Source: an uncultured Flavobacteriaceae bacterium (GTDB taxonomy: Bacteria > Bacteroidota > Bacteroidia > Flavobacteriales > Flavobacteriaceae). Taken from it: a stretch of DNA of 64,000 nt. The translations under genes were made by a program, and so were the position numbers. The stretch covers positions 62,001 to 126,000 of the forward strand of contig CANNCA010000008.1 in the NCBI GenBank assembly GCA_947503005.1. The letters run 5' to 3'. A model generated the notes under the pieces. It was given only the letters and a program-made list of their open reading frames with translations, searched no databases and was not told where the DNA came from. Position 1 is the first letter of the stretch; every line of letters begins with the position of its first letter. Positions 16,936 to 25,252 of this stretch are shown piece by piece.

Positions 16936-17808
16936 CTAATCGACTTTAAAATAAAGCGTTTGATGGTTGTGTTCATTATAACTCATCAATGGCACACCGC
17001 CGTAAGACTCCATTTTTTTGACTAAATCTTGATGGAACCATTTTTTGAGGAGGCCCTGTTTTTCACGTTCGAGCATTACAATTAAATCGGCGTTTACATC
17101 GCCAAGATATTTGCGAAGTGAATCATAGATTTCGTCTGAGAACACCAGTTCGAATTCAATCTTTGGGTAATCAACCCTGTCTCGAAGCATATCTTTGAAA
17201 AATTCCATTTGAAGGTCTCCCGCATATTCTTTCTTCGTAACAACATGAACCACCTTGATGTGGGCATCAAGTTGCTCTGCCATTTCTGAAAGTTTTTTAA
17301 TGGCGTGAATATCCTCTTCCTCAAAATCTGTCGCATAGACAATCGTTTTGATAGTGGTATGAGCCGTATCAGCAGGTATTGCAAGAATTGGGCAAGGTGC
17401 TTTTTCGATAAGTTTTTTGGTAGTGCTTCCCACAACTATTTCTCTAAGCTTGCCTCCGCCCTTTATGCCTACTATTATCATAGCGGCATGCCATTCTTCG
17501 GCTTTCGATATAATGCCATGTAATATAGACTCACTTTTTACAGGTTCTAACCGTACGTTAGGAGTCTTCCATTTGTCGTCCAAATGTTGCTGACAAAACT
17601 CTTCCAACTTGGTACGGTGCAGCTTAAAGGTATTTTCCTCTGTATGCGGAAAAGGTTGATCAAGTCCTTCCATACCGAACATGGTCGGAAAATCAAATGC
17701 ATGTGTAATGACCAAACGGAAATTTAGTTGTGTACTCAAAGCAAAGGCGTATTTTAAAGCACCTATTGAATTTTTGGAATAATCGGTGGCATAAAGAATT
17801 GTTTTCAT
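16936..17808 (-). CDS. Universal stress protein, two Usp domains
   Basis: The 290-residue protein begins MKTILYATDYSKNSIGAL, 20 codons after an ATG at 17868 that lies upstream of the inferred promoter. The first domain has the ATP-binding pattern G-x2-G-x9-G-S (GIKGGGKLREIVVGS). A second Usp-like domain begins TIVYATDFEEEDI. It diverges from the phosphate acetyltransferase gene and carries the palindrome TGACCATGGTCA with a -7 box at the standard 23 bp. It is a paralogue of the protein at 16034, and the two genes converge. Confidence 0.9.
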   Translation of the reverse strand: MKTILYATDYSKNSIGALKYAFALSTQLNFRLVITHAFDFPTMFGMEGLDQPFPHTEENTFKLHRTKLEEFCQQHLDDKWKTPNVRLEPVKSESILHGIISKAEEWHAAMIIVGIKGGGKLREIVVGSTTKKLIEKAPCPILAIPADTAHTTIKTIVYATDFEEEDIHAIKKLSEMAEQLDAHIKVVHVVTKKEYAGDLQMEFFKDMLRDRVDYPKIEFELVFSDEIYDSLRKYLGDVNADLIVMLEREKQGLLKKWFHQDLVKKMESYGGVPLMSYNEHNHQTLYFKVD

Positions 17809-17855
17809 CTGTTTTAAGTTTTTATCCGTGATGACAGTTGTATTAAATTGATACA

Positions 17856-17898
17856 GAAACTTAAGCACTAAAATTGACGTACTAAATGACCATGGTCA
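17856..17898 (-). promoter_or_regulatory. TGAYN4RTCA operator and -7 box; also upstream of pta
   Basis: The perfect palindrome TGACCATGGTCA is at 17887-17898. On the minus strand, 23 bp further, is TAAGTTTC (17863 to 17856), for the Usp gene at 17808. Rightward, TAAATTTG (exact) is at 17951-17958, 52 bp from the operator. That is near -70.5, compatible with a class I activator position for pta. Confidence 0.7.
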
Positions 17899-17979
17899 TA
17901 TGAGAGTGTTTTTCCGACCGTGTTGTGCTTGAAGGGAGAAAAGAATCCCCTAAATTTGCATCCTAGAAATCTGTTTTTC

Positions 17980-20073
17980 ATGAGTAAAGCTATCTATATT
18001 GCAACTACTGAACCCAATAGTGGAAAATCAATTGTCTCCCTAGGTCTTATGCGACTTTTGTTGGGGAAGGCCGCGAAAGTTGGATATTTCAGACCTATAA
18101 TTGACGACTATCCAGAAGGTAAAAAAGACAACCATATCAGCACCATTATAGGTCATTTTGACTTGGCAATGGCCTATGATGAAGCATATGCCTTTACAAG
18201 AAGTGAGGTAATACATAAGAATAATCAGAACAAAGAAGACGAGGTACTCGATAAGATTATTGAAAAGTACAAAGCGGTCGAAGAGCGTTTTGATTTTGTT
18301 TTGGTGGAAGGAACCGATTTCTCTGGTGATGGAGCTATAATTGAATGGGACATTAACGTACTGATGGCCAAAAATTTAGGAATCCCAACTATAATTTTAG
18401 CTAGTGGAGTAGGCAAGACCTTAGATGAATTCGTTAGCAATATGTATTTGGCCTATGATTCGTTCAAGGACAAAGGAGTGGAGGTGTTAATGGTCGTTGC
18501 CAACAAGATACAACCTGAAAATGTTTCCTTGGTGACAGAGGGATTACGAAAACTTTTACCCGCTGATGTGCTCATAGGGGCCATTCCGTTGAATCCCATT
18601 TTGGGTAACCCCACCATCAAAGAAATTGTGGAAGAATTGAATGCAAAAGTCCTCTTTGGAGAACGGTTCATTAACAATCAAGCAGGGCATTTTGGTGTAG
18701 GGGCCATGCAATTGCGTAACTATCTGACGCATTTGAAAGATGATGGTTTGGTCATCACGCCCGGCGATCGTGCCGATATTATTCTAGGGGCATTACAAGC
18801 AAACCTATCTTCAAACTATCCCATGGTTTCCGGTATTGTACTCACCGGTGGACTTGTGCCAGAGGATTCCATCATCAAATTGATAGAGGGACTTTCAGAA
18901 ATAGTACCTATTGTTTCAGTGGAAGGAGGAACTTTCGAGATTACCAACATGATCGGTTCAATTCGACCGCGAATTTATGCGGAGAATGCCCAAAAGATAA
19001 ATGCATCATTGCAAGATTTTTCGAAATACGTTCCGGAGGATTCATTGGCAGAACGCTTGATCACATTCAGGGCAAATGGAATAACGCCGAGAATGTTCCA
19101 ATACAACCTACTTCAGAGAGCGCGATTGCACAAAAAACATATTGTTTTACCAGAGGGATTGGATGAGCGAATATTAAAGGCAACAAAAGAGTTAGTCGAT
19201 GCCAATGCGGCGGAAGTCACATTATTAGGAGATCCTAAAAGTATAAGGGAAAAAATCGCACAACTAGATTTGGAGTTGGACATCAATAAAATCTCTATCA
19301 TCGATCCTTCTAAATCTGATAATTTAGAGGATTACGCGGCAACCTTACATGAGTTGCGTAAACATAAAAATGTCGATATGACCATGGCGCTAGATCTTAT
19401 GGTAGATGTTTCATATTACGGAACCATGATGGTCTACAAAGGTCATGCTGATGGTATGGTATCAGGAGCAATGCATACTACGCAACATACCATTCTACCG
19501 GCACTCCAATTCGTAAAGACCAGACCCAACATCGCATTGGTATCCTCTGTGTTCTTTATGTGTCTGCCCGATCGTGTGGTCATTTTTGGCGATTGTGCCA
19601 TTAATCCGAATCCGACGGCCGAGCAACTGGCAGAAATTGCCATTTCTTCGGCAGACACCAGTACCGCTTTTGGTATTGAACCTAAAATTGCAATGCTTTC
19701 CTATTCTTCGGGGGCATCTGGGCAAGGGGAGGATGTAGATCGCGTACGAAAAGCAACAGCATTGGTAAAACAAAAACGTCCCGACCTGAAAGTTGAGGGG
19801 CCGATTCAATATGATGCCGCAGTCGATATGAATGTTGGCAAGAGCAAACTGCCCGATTCGCAGGTTGCCGGTCAGGCGACCGTTTTTATTTTTCCCGATT
19901 TGAATACGGGCAACAATACTTATAAAGCTGTACAACGAGAAACCGGCGCTTTGGCCATTGGACCAATGTTGCAAGGTTTGAACAAACCCGTGAACGACTT
20001 AAGCCGTGGTTGTACCGTTGATGATATTTTTAACACTGTGGTAATTACGGCTATACAAGCTCAGGGATTATAA
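17980..20073 (+). CDS. pta: Phosphate acetyltransferase
   Basis: The 697-residue enzyme is the long form. An N-terminal P-loop-like domain (ATTEPNSGKSIVSLGLMRLL) and a DRTGG-type middle domain (GDRADIILGALQAN) precede the catalytic PTA_PTB domain from about residue 370 (HIVLPEGLDERILKA to the end). It converts acetyl-CoA and phosphate to acetyl phosphate. I chose the ATG at 17980 because the in-frame ATG at 17920 is upstream of the TAAATTTG box. Acetate kinase follows after 10 bp. Acetyl phosphate could feed ATP synthesis and also phosphorylate response regulators. Confidence 0.95.
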   Translation: MSKAIYIATTEPNSGKSIVSLGLMRLLLGKAAKVGYFRPIIDDYPEGKKDNHISTIIGHFDLAMAYDEAYAFTRSEVIHKNNQNKEDEVLDKIIEKYKAVEERFDFVLVEGTDFSGDGAIIEWDINVLMAKNLGIPTIILASGVGKTLDEFVSNMYLAYDSFKDKGVEVLMVVANKIQPENVSLVTEGLRKLLPADVLIGAIPLNPILGNPTIKEIVEELNAKVLFGERFINNQAGHFGVGAMQLRNYLTHLKDDGLVITPGDRADIILGALQANLSSNYPMVSGIVLTGGLVPEDSIIKLIEGLSEIVPIVSVEGGTFEITNMIGSIRPRIYAENAQKINASLQDFSKYVPEDSLAERLITFRANGITPRMFQYNLLQRARLHKKHIVLPEGLDERILKATKELVDANAAEVTLLGDPKSIREKIAQLDLELDINKISIIDPSKSDNLEDYAATLHELRKHKNVDMTMALDLMVDVSYYGTMMVYKGHADGMVSGAMHTTQHTILPALQFVKTRPNIALVSSVFFMCLPDRVVIFGDCAINPNPTAEQLAEIAISSADTSTAFGIEPKIAMLSYSSGASGQGEDVDRVRKATALVKQKRPDLKVEGPIQYDAAVDMNVGKSKLPDSQVAGQATVFIFPDLNTGNNTYKAVQRETGALAIGPMLQGLNKPVNDLSRGCTVDDIFNTVVITAIQAQGL

Positions 20074-20083
20074 AAAAGACATT

Positions 20084-21274
20084 GTGAAAGTACTAGTTAT
20101 AAATTCAGGAAGTTCCTCAATAAAATACCAACTCATAGCCATGCCCTCAGAAGAGGTAATCTGCTCCGGTATGGTAGAACGAATAGGGTCAAAAGAAGCT
20201 GTCTTTACCTATAAAACCCATGCCGTCGATTATAAGAAAGTTGAGAAAATTAAGAATCACAAAACGGGCCTGCATAAGATAGCCGATGCCCTTTTGGATC
20301 CCTTGCATAATCTTGTCAAAGATGCCAGCGAGATTCAAATTGTAGGCCATCGTGTCGTGCATGGAGGTAATGCATTTTCACAAACCACTTTGATAAACAA
20401 GGCAGTAAAAAATAAAATCAAAGAACTTTCCATTTTGGCACCTTTGCACAATCCACATAACTTGGAAGGTATTCTTCTTTCCGAAGAGATTTTTCCAAAT
20501 GCCAAACAGATCGCGGTCTTTGATACTGCTTTTCATCAATCCATACCTACAAAGGCAAAAAAGTATGCGATTCCTAATGAATTCTACTATGAAAACGAAA
20601 TACAGGTTTATGGGTTTCACGGTACCAGCCATAAGTACGTTGCTGAAAGGGCCATCGATTACCTTCAAAAGAAAGACGCTAAAATCATTACTATTCATTT
20701 GGGAAATGGTTGTAGTATGACCGCTGTAGCAGATGGCAAAAGTGTTGATCATAGTTTGGGGTTCACCCCCTCGAACGGTCTTATCATGGGGTCTCGAAGT
20801 GGCGATATCGATCATTCGATCATCTTTTATTTGGTGAACACTCTGGGCCATTCTTTGGATGAAGTGAACGAGCTTCTCATCAAAAAAAGCGGCATGCTTG
20901 GCCTTACGGGATTTGCTGATTTGAGGGATATTCAAGCAGAAGCCCAAAAAGGAAACAACGATTGTATTTTGGCCATGGAAATGAACGCTTATCGAATTAA
21001 AAAGTACATCGGTGCCTATACCGCTGCGTTAAATGGAGTAGATGCCATCGTTTTTACGGCGGGTATCGGTGAGAATTCTTCGGCACTCCGAAAAATGGTC
21101 TGTACCGATATGGACTATTTAGGAATTACTTTGGATGATTCTAAAAATGAATTGAAGTCTTCTTCCGTTCGAGAAGTAAATACCAAGAGTTCTAAAGTCA
21201 AGATTTTGGTGATACCGACCAATGAGGAGTTGGAAATCGCAAAGCAAGCGTTTGGATTGTTCACAGGTCAATAA
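20084..21274 (+). CDS. ackA: Acetate kinase
   Basis: The 396-residue enzyme of the ASKHA fold has all the usual signatures: INSGSSSIKYQL at the start, VGHRVVHGG, FDTAFHQS, GFHGTSHKYV, TIHLGNGCSM, MGSRSGDID and FTAGIGENS. It interconverts acetyl phosphate plus ADP with acetate plus ATP. The start is GTG at 20084, 10 bp after the pta stop; a GTG fits the conserved first residues. With pta it forms the acetate overflow/ATP-forming module in the middle of a stress regulon, which points to substrate-level ATP supply when respiration fails. Confidence 0.96.
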   Translation: MKVLVINSGSSSIKYQLIAMPSEEVICSGMVERIGSKEAVFTYKTHAVDYKKVEKIKNHKTGLHKIADALLDPLHNLVKDASEIQIVGHRVVHGGNAFSQTTLINKAVKNKIKELSILAPLHNPHNLEGILLSEEIFPNAKQIAVFDTAFHQSIPTKAKKYAIPNEFYYENEIQVYGFHGTSHKYVAERAIDYLQKKDAKIITIHLGNGCSMTAVADGKSVDHSLGFTPSNGLIMGSRSGDIDHSIIFYLVNTLGHSLDEVNELLIKKSGMLGLTGFADLRDIQAEAQKGNNDCILAMEMNAYRIKKYIGAYTAALNGVDAIVFTAGIGENSSALRKMVCTDMDYLGITLDDSKNELKSSSVREVNTKSSKVKILVIPTNEELEIAKQAFGLFTGQ

Positions 21275-21355
21275 ACCTTCCATATACAATTGTTTTCAAC
21301 TTGATTTCTTTTTTTAAATTGACTCCAAAATTATGCCTCCTAAGGAGCTATTGAA

Positions 21356-21398
21356 TGACCTATATCATGTTTTCCGATTAGAACCATTAATATCTTTA
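21356..21398 (+). promoter_or_regulatory. TGAYN4RTCA operator and -7 box
   Basis: Operator TGACCTATATCA at 21356-21367, a 23 bp spacer, then TATCTTTA at 21391-21398 (one mismatch to TAnnTTTG). The frameshifted gene starts 26 nt later at 21425. Confidence 0.7.
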
Positions 21399-21424
21399 CA
21401 CCAAACAACTAATTCAATGTCGTA

Positions 21425-21636
21425 ATGAAGGATTTAGGTGAAGTAGTAGCGGAAATTGAGAAGCTTACTACCACTATCAAGACAAATTATCCAGAGCTAT
21501 ATTGTTTTTTGGATGAAAATCCGATGACCATCTAAGTAACGAATCAACCACATGTGACAAGGAAGCCATGCTTGAATATTTGGAAGGCTTAAAACAACTG
21601 CTAAAACATCAGCTGGAAATCCATAAGAAAGTTTAG
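21425..21636 (+). pseudogene. Small conserved helical protein gene with frameshift
   Basis: From the ATG at 21425 the reading frame gives 36 codons (KDLGEVVAEIEKL, then YPELYCFLDENPMTI) and stops at 21533-21535. The next frame is open from 21517 to the TAG at 21634-21636 and reads CDKEAMLEYLEGLKQLLKH to the end. Joined, these make a protein of about 70 residues resembling small flavobacterial proteins with PELY...LDE followed by a helical LKxLLKHH tail. A single indel between 21517 and 21535 is enough to break it. It has its own good operator and promoter. It could be a true pseudogene, a sequencing error or, less likely, programmed frameshifting; no classic slippery site is visible. Confidence 0.6.
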
Positions 21637-21690
21637 TTGAACTTATAATCAGTTAAATTCTAAGGGTAATGAATACTAATTAGATATATC

Positions 21691-22251
21691 ATGAAAACAC
21701 TTTTTATTGCTTTGGTTTACATACTTACCGCAAGTTGTGCGGGGGTAAAGGTAGCATCTGTACAGGACCCCAAAATAGATTTAAGTAAGTACAATACCTA
21801 TTGTTGGATACAGGGATGTGAATTAAATTATCAGGGACCGGATTACGGATATAATCTTGAAAGAATGCAGTCAATACAAAATATCATCAAGGAGGAGTTA
21901 GAATCCAAAGGCCTTGTAAATGATGATAACACACCTGATTTGTTGGTTGGCTTTCATGTCATTCTCGAGGAAAAGGAAAGTGTTATTACAAAACACCCCG
22001 ATATGATGGATCCCTACGTACGGCCAATTCGTTATTGGGATGAATATGAGGAGTTTTATGGTCGAGAAATATACAGGTTTCTTAAAGGGTCATTGATAAT
22101 AGATTTAATAGATTCAGAAACAGGGGCCGTCGTTTGGCAATCTACAGCAGAAAGATATATGGAACTTAATGAGCAAATGGATAAGGATAGGATGATCAAA
22201 GGGGTAAAAAAAGCACTCAAAGAGTATCCGTCAAAATTGGATGTAAAGTAA
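21691..22251 (+). CDS. DUF4136 lipoprotein
   Basis: The 186-residue protein has a lipoprotein signal (IALVYILTASC). The mature part, with DLSKYNTYCWIQG, a helix QNIIKEELESKGL, PDLLVGFHV, and the closing strand GSLIIDLIDSETGAVVWQSTAE, is the DUF4136 pattern. Such proteins are envelope lipoproteins of unknown function. It follows the frameshifted gene by 54 bp and may be transcribed from the same operator at 21356. Confidence 0.85.
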   Translation: MKTLFIALVYILTASCAGVKVASVQDPKIDLSKYNTYCWIQGCELNYQGPDYGYNLERMQSIQNIIKEELESKGLVNDDNTPDLLVGFHVILEEKESVITKHPDMMDPYVRPIRYWDEYEEFYGREIYRFLKGSLIIDLIDSETGAVVWQSTAERYMELNEQMDKDRMIKGVKKALKEYPSKLDVK

Positions 22252-22361
22252 CTTACGAAGTATACTTAACTAGGTGTTAGACGTAAAACTTACCCGTAAA
22301 ACTAACGTTTGCTGGAAAACGACAACTCTTCCGTATAAACTTCAATACACTATAGTATTAA

Positions 22362-23195
22362 TCAATCAAGTACCTTATCCTTGATTTCGACATGTTTTAG
22401 TACCGCTTCATCTTTTGGATCGTAAGGAATGACGTCAAGAATATGTTCAATTGCCTCAATTCTAGCCTCTGTTTTTTTATTTGCCTTGATAATGGTCCAT
22501 GGCGCAATTTCGGTATTGGTATGTTCGAACATTTTACATTTATATTCTGTATAAACATCCCATAGTCTTAAGGCATTTTGATCCACCTTGCTGAACTTCC
22601 ATTTTTTTATCGGATTTGATTTGATCGCTTCAAATCGCATTGCCTGTTCTTCTTTGGTAATAGAAAAATAAAGTTTTATCAGTCGAATGCCCGATTGAAT
22701 GATCATCCGTTCAAAGTCATTGACCTGATCCATGAATATGTTGTACTGTTCTTGCGTACAAAAGTCGTTTACAGGTTCTACCACAGCCCTGTTGTACCAA
22801 CTTCTGTCGAAGAAAACAATTTTTCCTTCCCTTGGTAGTTTGTTAATGTAACGTTGAAAATACCACTGGCCCTCTTCCTCAGTGGTAGGTTTAGGCAAGG
22901 CAACCACCTTGAATTCCCTTGGGTTCAAATGCTGTGTTATCCTTCTAATCGCACCTCCTTTACCTGCGGCATCGCGCCCTTCAAAGAGCACTACGATTTT
23001 CTCGTTATTTTCAGTTACCCAATTCTGAAGCTTGATAAGCTCTTCTTGAAGCTTCTTAATTCGAGTTTCGTAAATAAGATTGCGCAGAACTTTTGTTTTG
23101 CTAATGCCATCGTTCAATAAGAATTGTTTCAATCCTTTTTTGGAGTTCAATAGCTTTAATTCCTTTTGGCTTAATGAGTGCATTTTAAATGTCAA
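22362..23195 (-). CDS. Polyphosphate kinase 2 family protein, second copy
   Basis: The 277-residue PPK2 has the Walker A motif FEGRDAAGKG (residues 71-80) and the Walker B/lid region FFDRSWYNRAVVEPV, with ALPKPTTEEEGQWYFQRY between them. It transfers phosphate between polyphosphate and nucleotides, usually regenerating NTP or NDP. It overlaps the upstream paralogue by 11 bp if the first ATG is used; the alternative ATG at 23183 would avoid overlap. The direction and nucleotide specificity cannot be judged from sequence alone. Confidence 0.93.
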   Translation of the reverse strand: MTFKMHSLSQKELKLLNSKKGLKQFLLNDGISKTKVLRNLIYETRIKKLQEELIKLQNWVTENNEKIVVLFEGRDAAGKGGAIRRITQHLNPREFKVVALPKPTTEEEGQWYFQRYINKLPREGKIVFFDRSWYNRAVVEPVNDFCTQEQYNIFMDQVNDFERMIIQSGIRLIKLYFSITKEEQAMRFEAIKSNPIKKWKFSKVDQNALRLWDVYTEYKCKMFEHTNTEIAPWTIIKANKKTEARIEAIEHILDVIPYDPKDEAVLKHVEIKDKVLD

Positions 23196-24036
23196 TTTGT
23201 TTTACCATGCGATGGTAGCGTTGTATAATATTTGGATCTGGTAACAGAATATCACTTGAATTCCCCTTCCCTTCATAATCGTATTTGGAAAGAACATAGC
23301 GCATACTCTCCAATCTTGCTTCCTTCTTATTGTTTGTCTTGACGATGATCCAAGGACTGAAGTTGGTGTGGGTCTTACTGAACATTTGTTCTTTGTAGGA
23401 GGTGTAGCGGTCCCATAATTTTTGCCCTTCTTTATCCACGGGACTGAACTTCCAGCGTTTTAAAGGGTTTTCAAGACGTGCATTAAATCGTTTTACCTGC
23501 TCGTCTTTTGAAATGGAGAACCAGAATTTGACCATTTCTACGCCATCTTCATACAGCATATGCTCAAATCCTGGTACTTGTACCATAAATTTCTTGTATT
23601 CCTCATCGTTACAGAACCCCATAACGGGCTCTACCACTGCACGATTGTACCAACTTCTATCAAAAAAAACGATTTCCCCGGGATTGGGCAATTCCTTGAT
23701 ATAGCGTCTAAAATACCATTGGCCTTTCTCCACTTCGGTGGGTTTTGTAAGTGCAACCACGCGCATGGAACGTGGATTCAGGTGCTCGGTGAACCGTCTT
23801 ATGGCGCTCCCTTTTCCTGCGGCATCACGACCTTCGAATATGATACAGACCCTTTTCTTCGTCTTTGCCACCCATCGCTGAAAGTCTACAAATTCTGCTT
23901 GAAGTGCCAATAATTCTTTTTCGTATTGAACGGTCTCCAACAAATCGATTACCTCCTCCTTACTTTTCTTTTCTTTGATAAGTTCAATAAATTCTTTTTT
24001 ATTATATGTTTTTTTAAAGTCTTTCGCTGTTAGCAT
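23185..24036 (-). CDS. Polyphosphate kinase 2 family protein, first copy
   Basis: The 283-residue PPK2 has FEGRDAAGKGSAIRR (Walker A from residue 68), VALTKPTEVEKGQWYFRRY and FFDRSWYNRAVVEPV. It is clearly related to the downstream copy, so the pair arose by tandem duplication and then diverged. The two may prefer different nucleotides (ADP versus GDP or AMP) or act as a hetero-complex; this is inference. A palindrome at 24087-24098 with a degenerate -7 box at the standard distance precedes it. The pair complements pta-ackA as a second non-respiratory phosphate donor system. Confidence 0.93.
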   Translation of the reverse strand: MLTAKDFKKTYNKKEFIELIKEKKSKEEVIDLLETVQYEKELLALQAEFVDFQRWVAKTKKRVCIIFEGRDAAGKGSAIRRFTEHLNPRSMRVVALTKPTEVEKGQWYFRRYIKELPNPGEIVFFDRSWYNRAVVEPVMGFCNDEEYKKFMVQVPGFEHMLYEDGVEMVKFWFSISKDEQVKRFNARLENPLKRWKFSPVDKEGQKLWDRYTSYKEQMFSKTHTNFSPWIIVKTNNKKEARLESMRYVLSKYDYEGKGNSSDILLPDPNIIQRYHRMVKQIDI

Positions 24037-24055
24037 ACAATCGGTTTTATCTTGT

Positions 24056-24098
24056 CGAAGATCTTCGTTTTTATCATTTTAAAAGATGACATTGGTCA
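24056..24098 (-). promoter_or_regulatory. TGAYN4RTCA operator with weak -7 box, leftward
   Basis: Operator TGACATTGGTCA is at 24087-24098. On the minus strand, 23 bp further, is GATCTTCG (24063 to 24056), two mismatches to TAnnTTTG. The PPK2 start at 24036 follows about 20 nt later. The position fits the other sites although the box is poor. Confidence 0.55.
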
Positions 24099-24359
24099 GT
24101 TTTAACGTGAAACTGCCAAGAGTTGAAACATCCCAATTTGGTATTGATTTTATTAATTCGAAAACAAAAGACCATATCAAATTTACGAAGGCTAGATGTA
24201 TTAAACGCCGTTAAGACAATTTGGAATGAACTCCTCTCTTAGCGCTAAAAGTATTGACAGTACATTAGCACAGATAGCTACATCAATTCTAGATGACAAT
24301 GGTCAAAGGTATGTGTTCCCCAAAATAGCCATCCGAAGGATCCATGATACTATCGAGCC
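24099..24359. other. Gap with a possible 55-codon rightward reading frame
   Basis: An ATG at 24226 opens 55 codons to a TAG at 24391-24393 (reads SLSAKSIDSTLAQIATSIL near the start). No promoter, ribosome site or recognised family supports it, and it runs into the leftward frame at 24360. I do not call it a gene. Nothing else is evident in this stretch. Confidence 0.3.
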
Positions 24360-24749
24360 TCATGAGAATGGAATACTATCCGTATTGGAATAGGAATAAT
24401 TATAGCCGCTATCGTATCTGATCGGATTACCAGACATAGCATCTTTCCTGTTCACTTTCCACTGTCCATTAGGTTGTTTAGTGGAATCTTTCTTTACCGT
24501 TTTCTGATTTTCCTTTCTTGGCCTGTACCTTCCGTAAAAAGCAATACCAAAAAGGTTGCGATTACATTTTCTAAGTTCAAGAAAGAATTCAGTTAATATA
24601 TTGGATTTATACCACTTCTTCTTATTGATTTCTTTTGGTGCTTGTTCGATTATTTCTTGGGGCGGTTCTGTTACTTCTACCGCGATTGGCATTGTTCTCT
24701 TCATGGTACCTTCGAATGTTATCCTCATTGTAATTTCGTATCCGTTCAT
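24360..24749 (-). CDS. Possible overlapping gene after the lipoprotein
   Basis: The 129-codon frame overlaps the 3' part of the lipoprotein gene by 128 bp in another frame and extends 262 bp beyond it. Its ATG is preceded by AAGGAGGT at good distance, a near-perfect Shine-Dalgarno sequence, unusual for Bacteroidota; the same bases encode LRRS in the lipoprotein. The product is basic and soluble (KKWYKSNILTEFF, YGRYRPRKENQK) and matches no family I know. It may be a real overlapping gene or a chance frame. Confidence 0.3.
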   Translation of the reverse strand: MNGYEITMRITFEGTMKRTMPIAVEVTEPPQEIIEQAPKEINKKKWYKSNILTEFFLELRKCNRNLFGIAFYGRYRPRKENQKTVKKDSTKQPNGQWKVNRKDAMSGNPIRYDSGYNYSYSNTDSIPFS

Positions 24750-25029
24750 ATCTTGACCTCCTTAAATCAATACTCCGATAGCGGGGCGGTAAAACAGTGC
24801 GTCGTACCCAAACACCTCCGTCCTGATACACATACACGCGCGCTGATAGGTCATAATAAATACTCAACTCGGGAAAATATACGTAACGCACAACTTCTAA
24901 TCGGTTCGGGTAGAACCAAGGTGGCGGGGGGTTACTAACCCTTGAAGTGATAACTACCGGGCCACAGCTAGACAATACCACTAGTGTGATTAATGATAGC
25001 ATAATTCGAAATGATTTTATCTTTTTCAT
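24622..25029 (-). CDS. Small lipoprotein with basic low-complexity tail
   Basis: The 135-residue protein has a lipoprotein signal (IMLSLITLVVLSSCGP), a proline-rich section (PPPPWFYPNRLEVVRYVYF), a middle beta-rich part (YYDLSARVYVYQDGGVWVRR) and an Asn/Arg-rich tail (NNANRGRSNRTAPRNN). I recognise this layout from flavobacterial lipoproteins of unknown function. It diverges from the gene at 25253. The shared palindrome at 25168 has a leftward box TTATTTTG at 23 bp (one mismatch), so it may also be in the regulon, with a leader of about 100 nt. Confidence 0.8.
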   Translation of the reverse strand: MKKIKSFRIMLSLITLVVLSSCGPVVITSRVSNPPPPWFYPNRLEVVRYVYFPELSIYYDLSARVYVYQDGGVWVRRTVLPPRYRSIDLRRSRYERIRNYNEDNIRRYHEENNANRGRSNRTAPRNNRTSTKRNQ

Positions 25030-25167
25030 CTGTTAATATTTATTGTTTTTTAAAAGTTAGATGTAGTTCGCAAATCAACATTATTGTTGGTATCTAGATC
25101 TGTTATTGCTCATTTCATAACATCTAGTTTGGATGACAAAATAAAAGAACAGCAAAAACCCTTGAAA

Positions 25168-25210
25168 TGATGTACATCATTTTGAGCACAATCAGATTTA
25201 AATAATTTTG
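25168..25210 (+). promoter_or_regulatory. TGAYN4RTCA operator and perfect -7 box, divergent
   Basis: The fully symmetric palindrome TGATGTACATCA lies at 25168-25179, with a 23 bp spacer and then TAATTTTG at 25203-25210 (exact). Leftward, TTATTTTG (25144 to 25137) is also at 23 bp, facing the lipoprotein gene. Confidence 0.75.
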
Positions 25211-25252
25211 GAATTGAGCCATTAATTGAAGAAAATATTAAAATACCAAGTC

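Noticed and set aside
17809-17868. 20-codon N-terminal extension of the second Usp
   Set aside because: The extension starts upstream of the inferred -7 box and has no Usp similarity; MKTILYATDYS at 17808 is the conserved start.
22425-22440. TGACGTCA-containing sequence inside the PPK2 gene
   Set aside because: The spacing between half-sites is wrong and it is within coding DNA without a -7 box.
24226-24393. 55-codon rightward frame between the PPK2 and lipoprotein genes
   Set aside because: No promoter, recognised family or conservation evidence, and it overlaps the opposite-strand frame.
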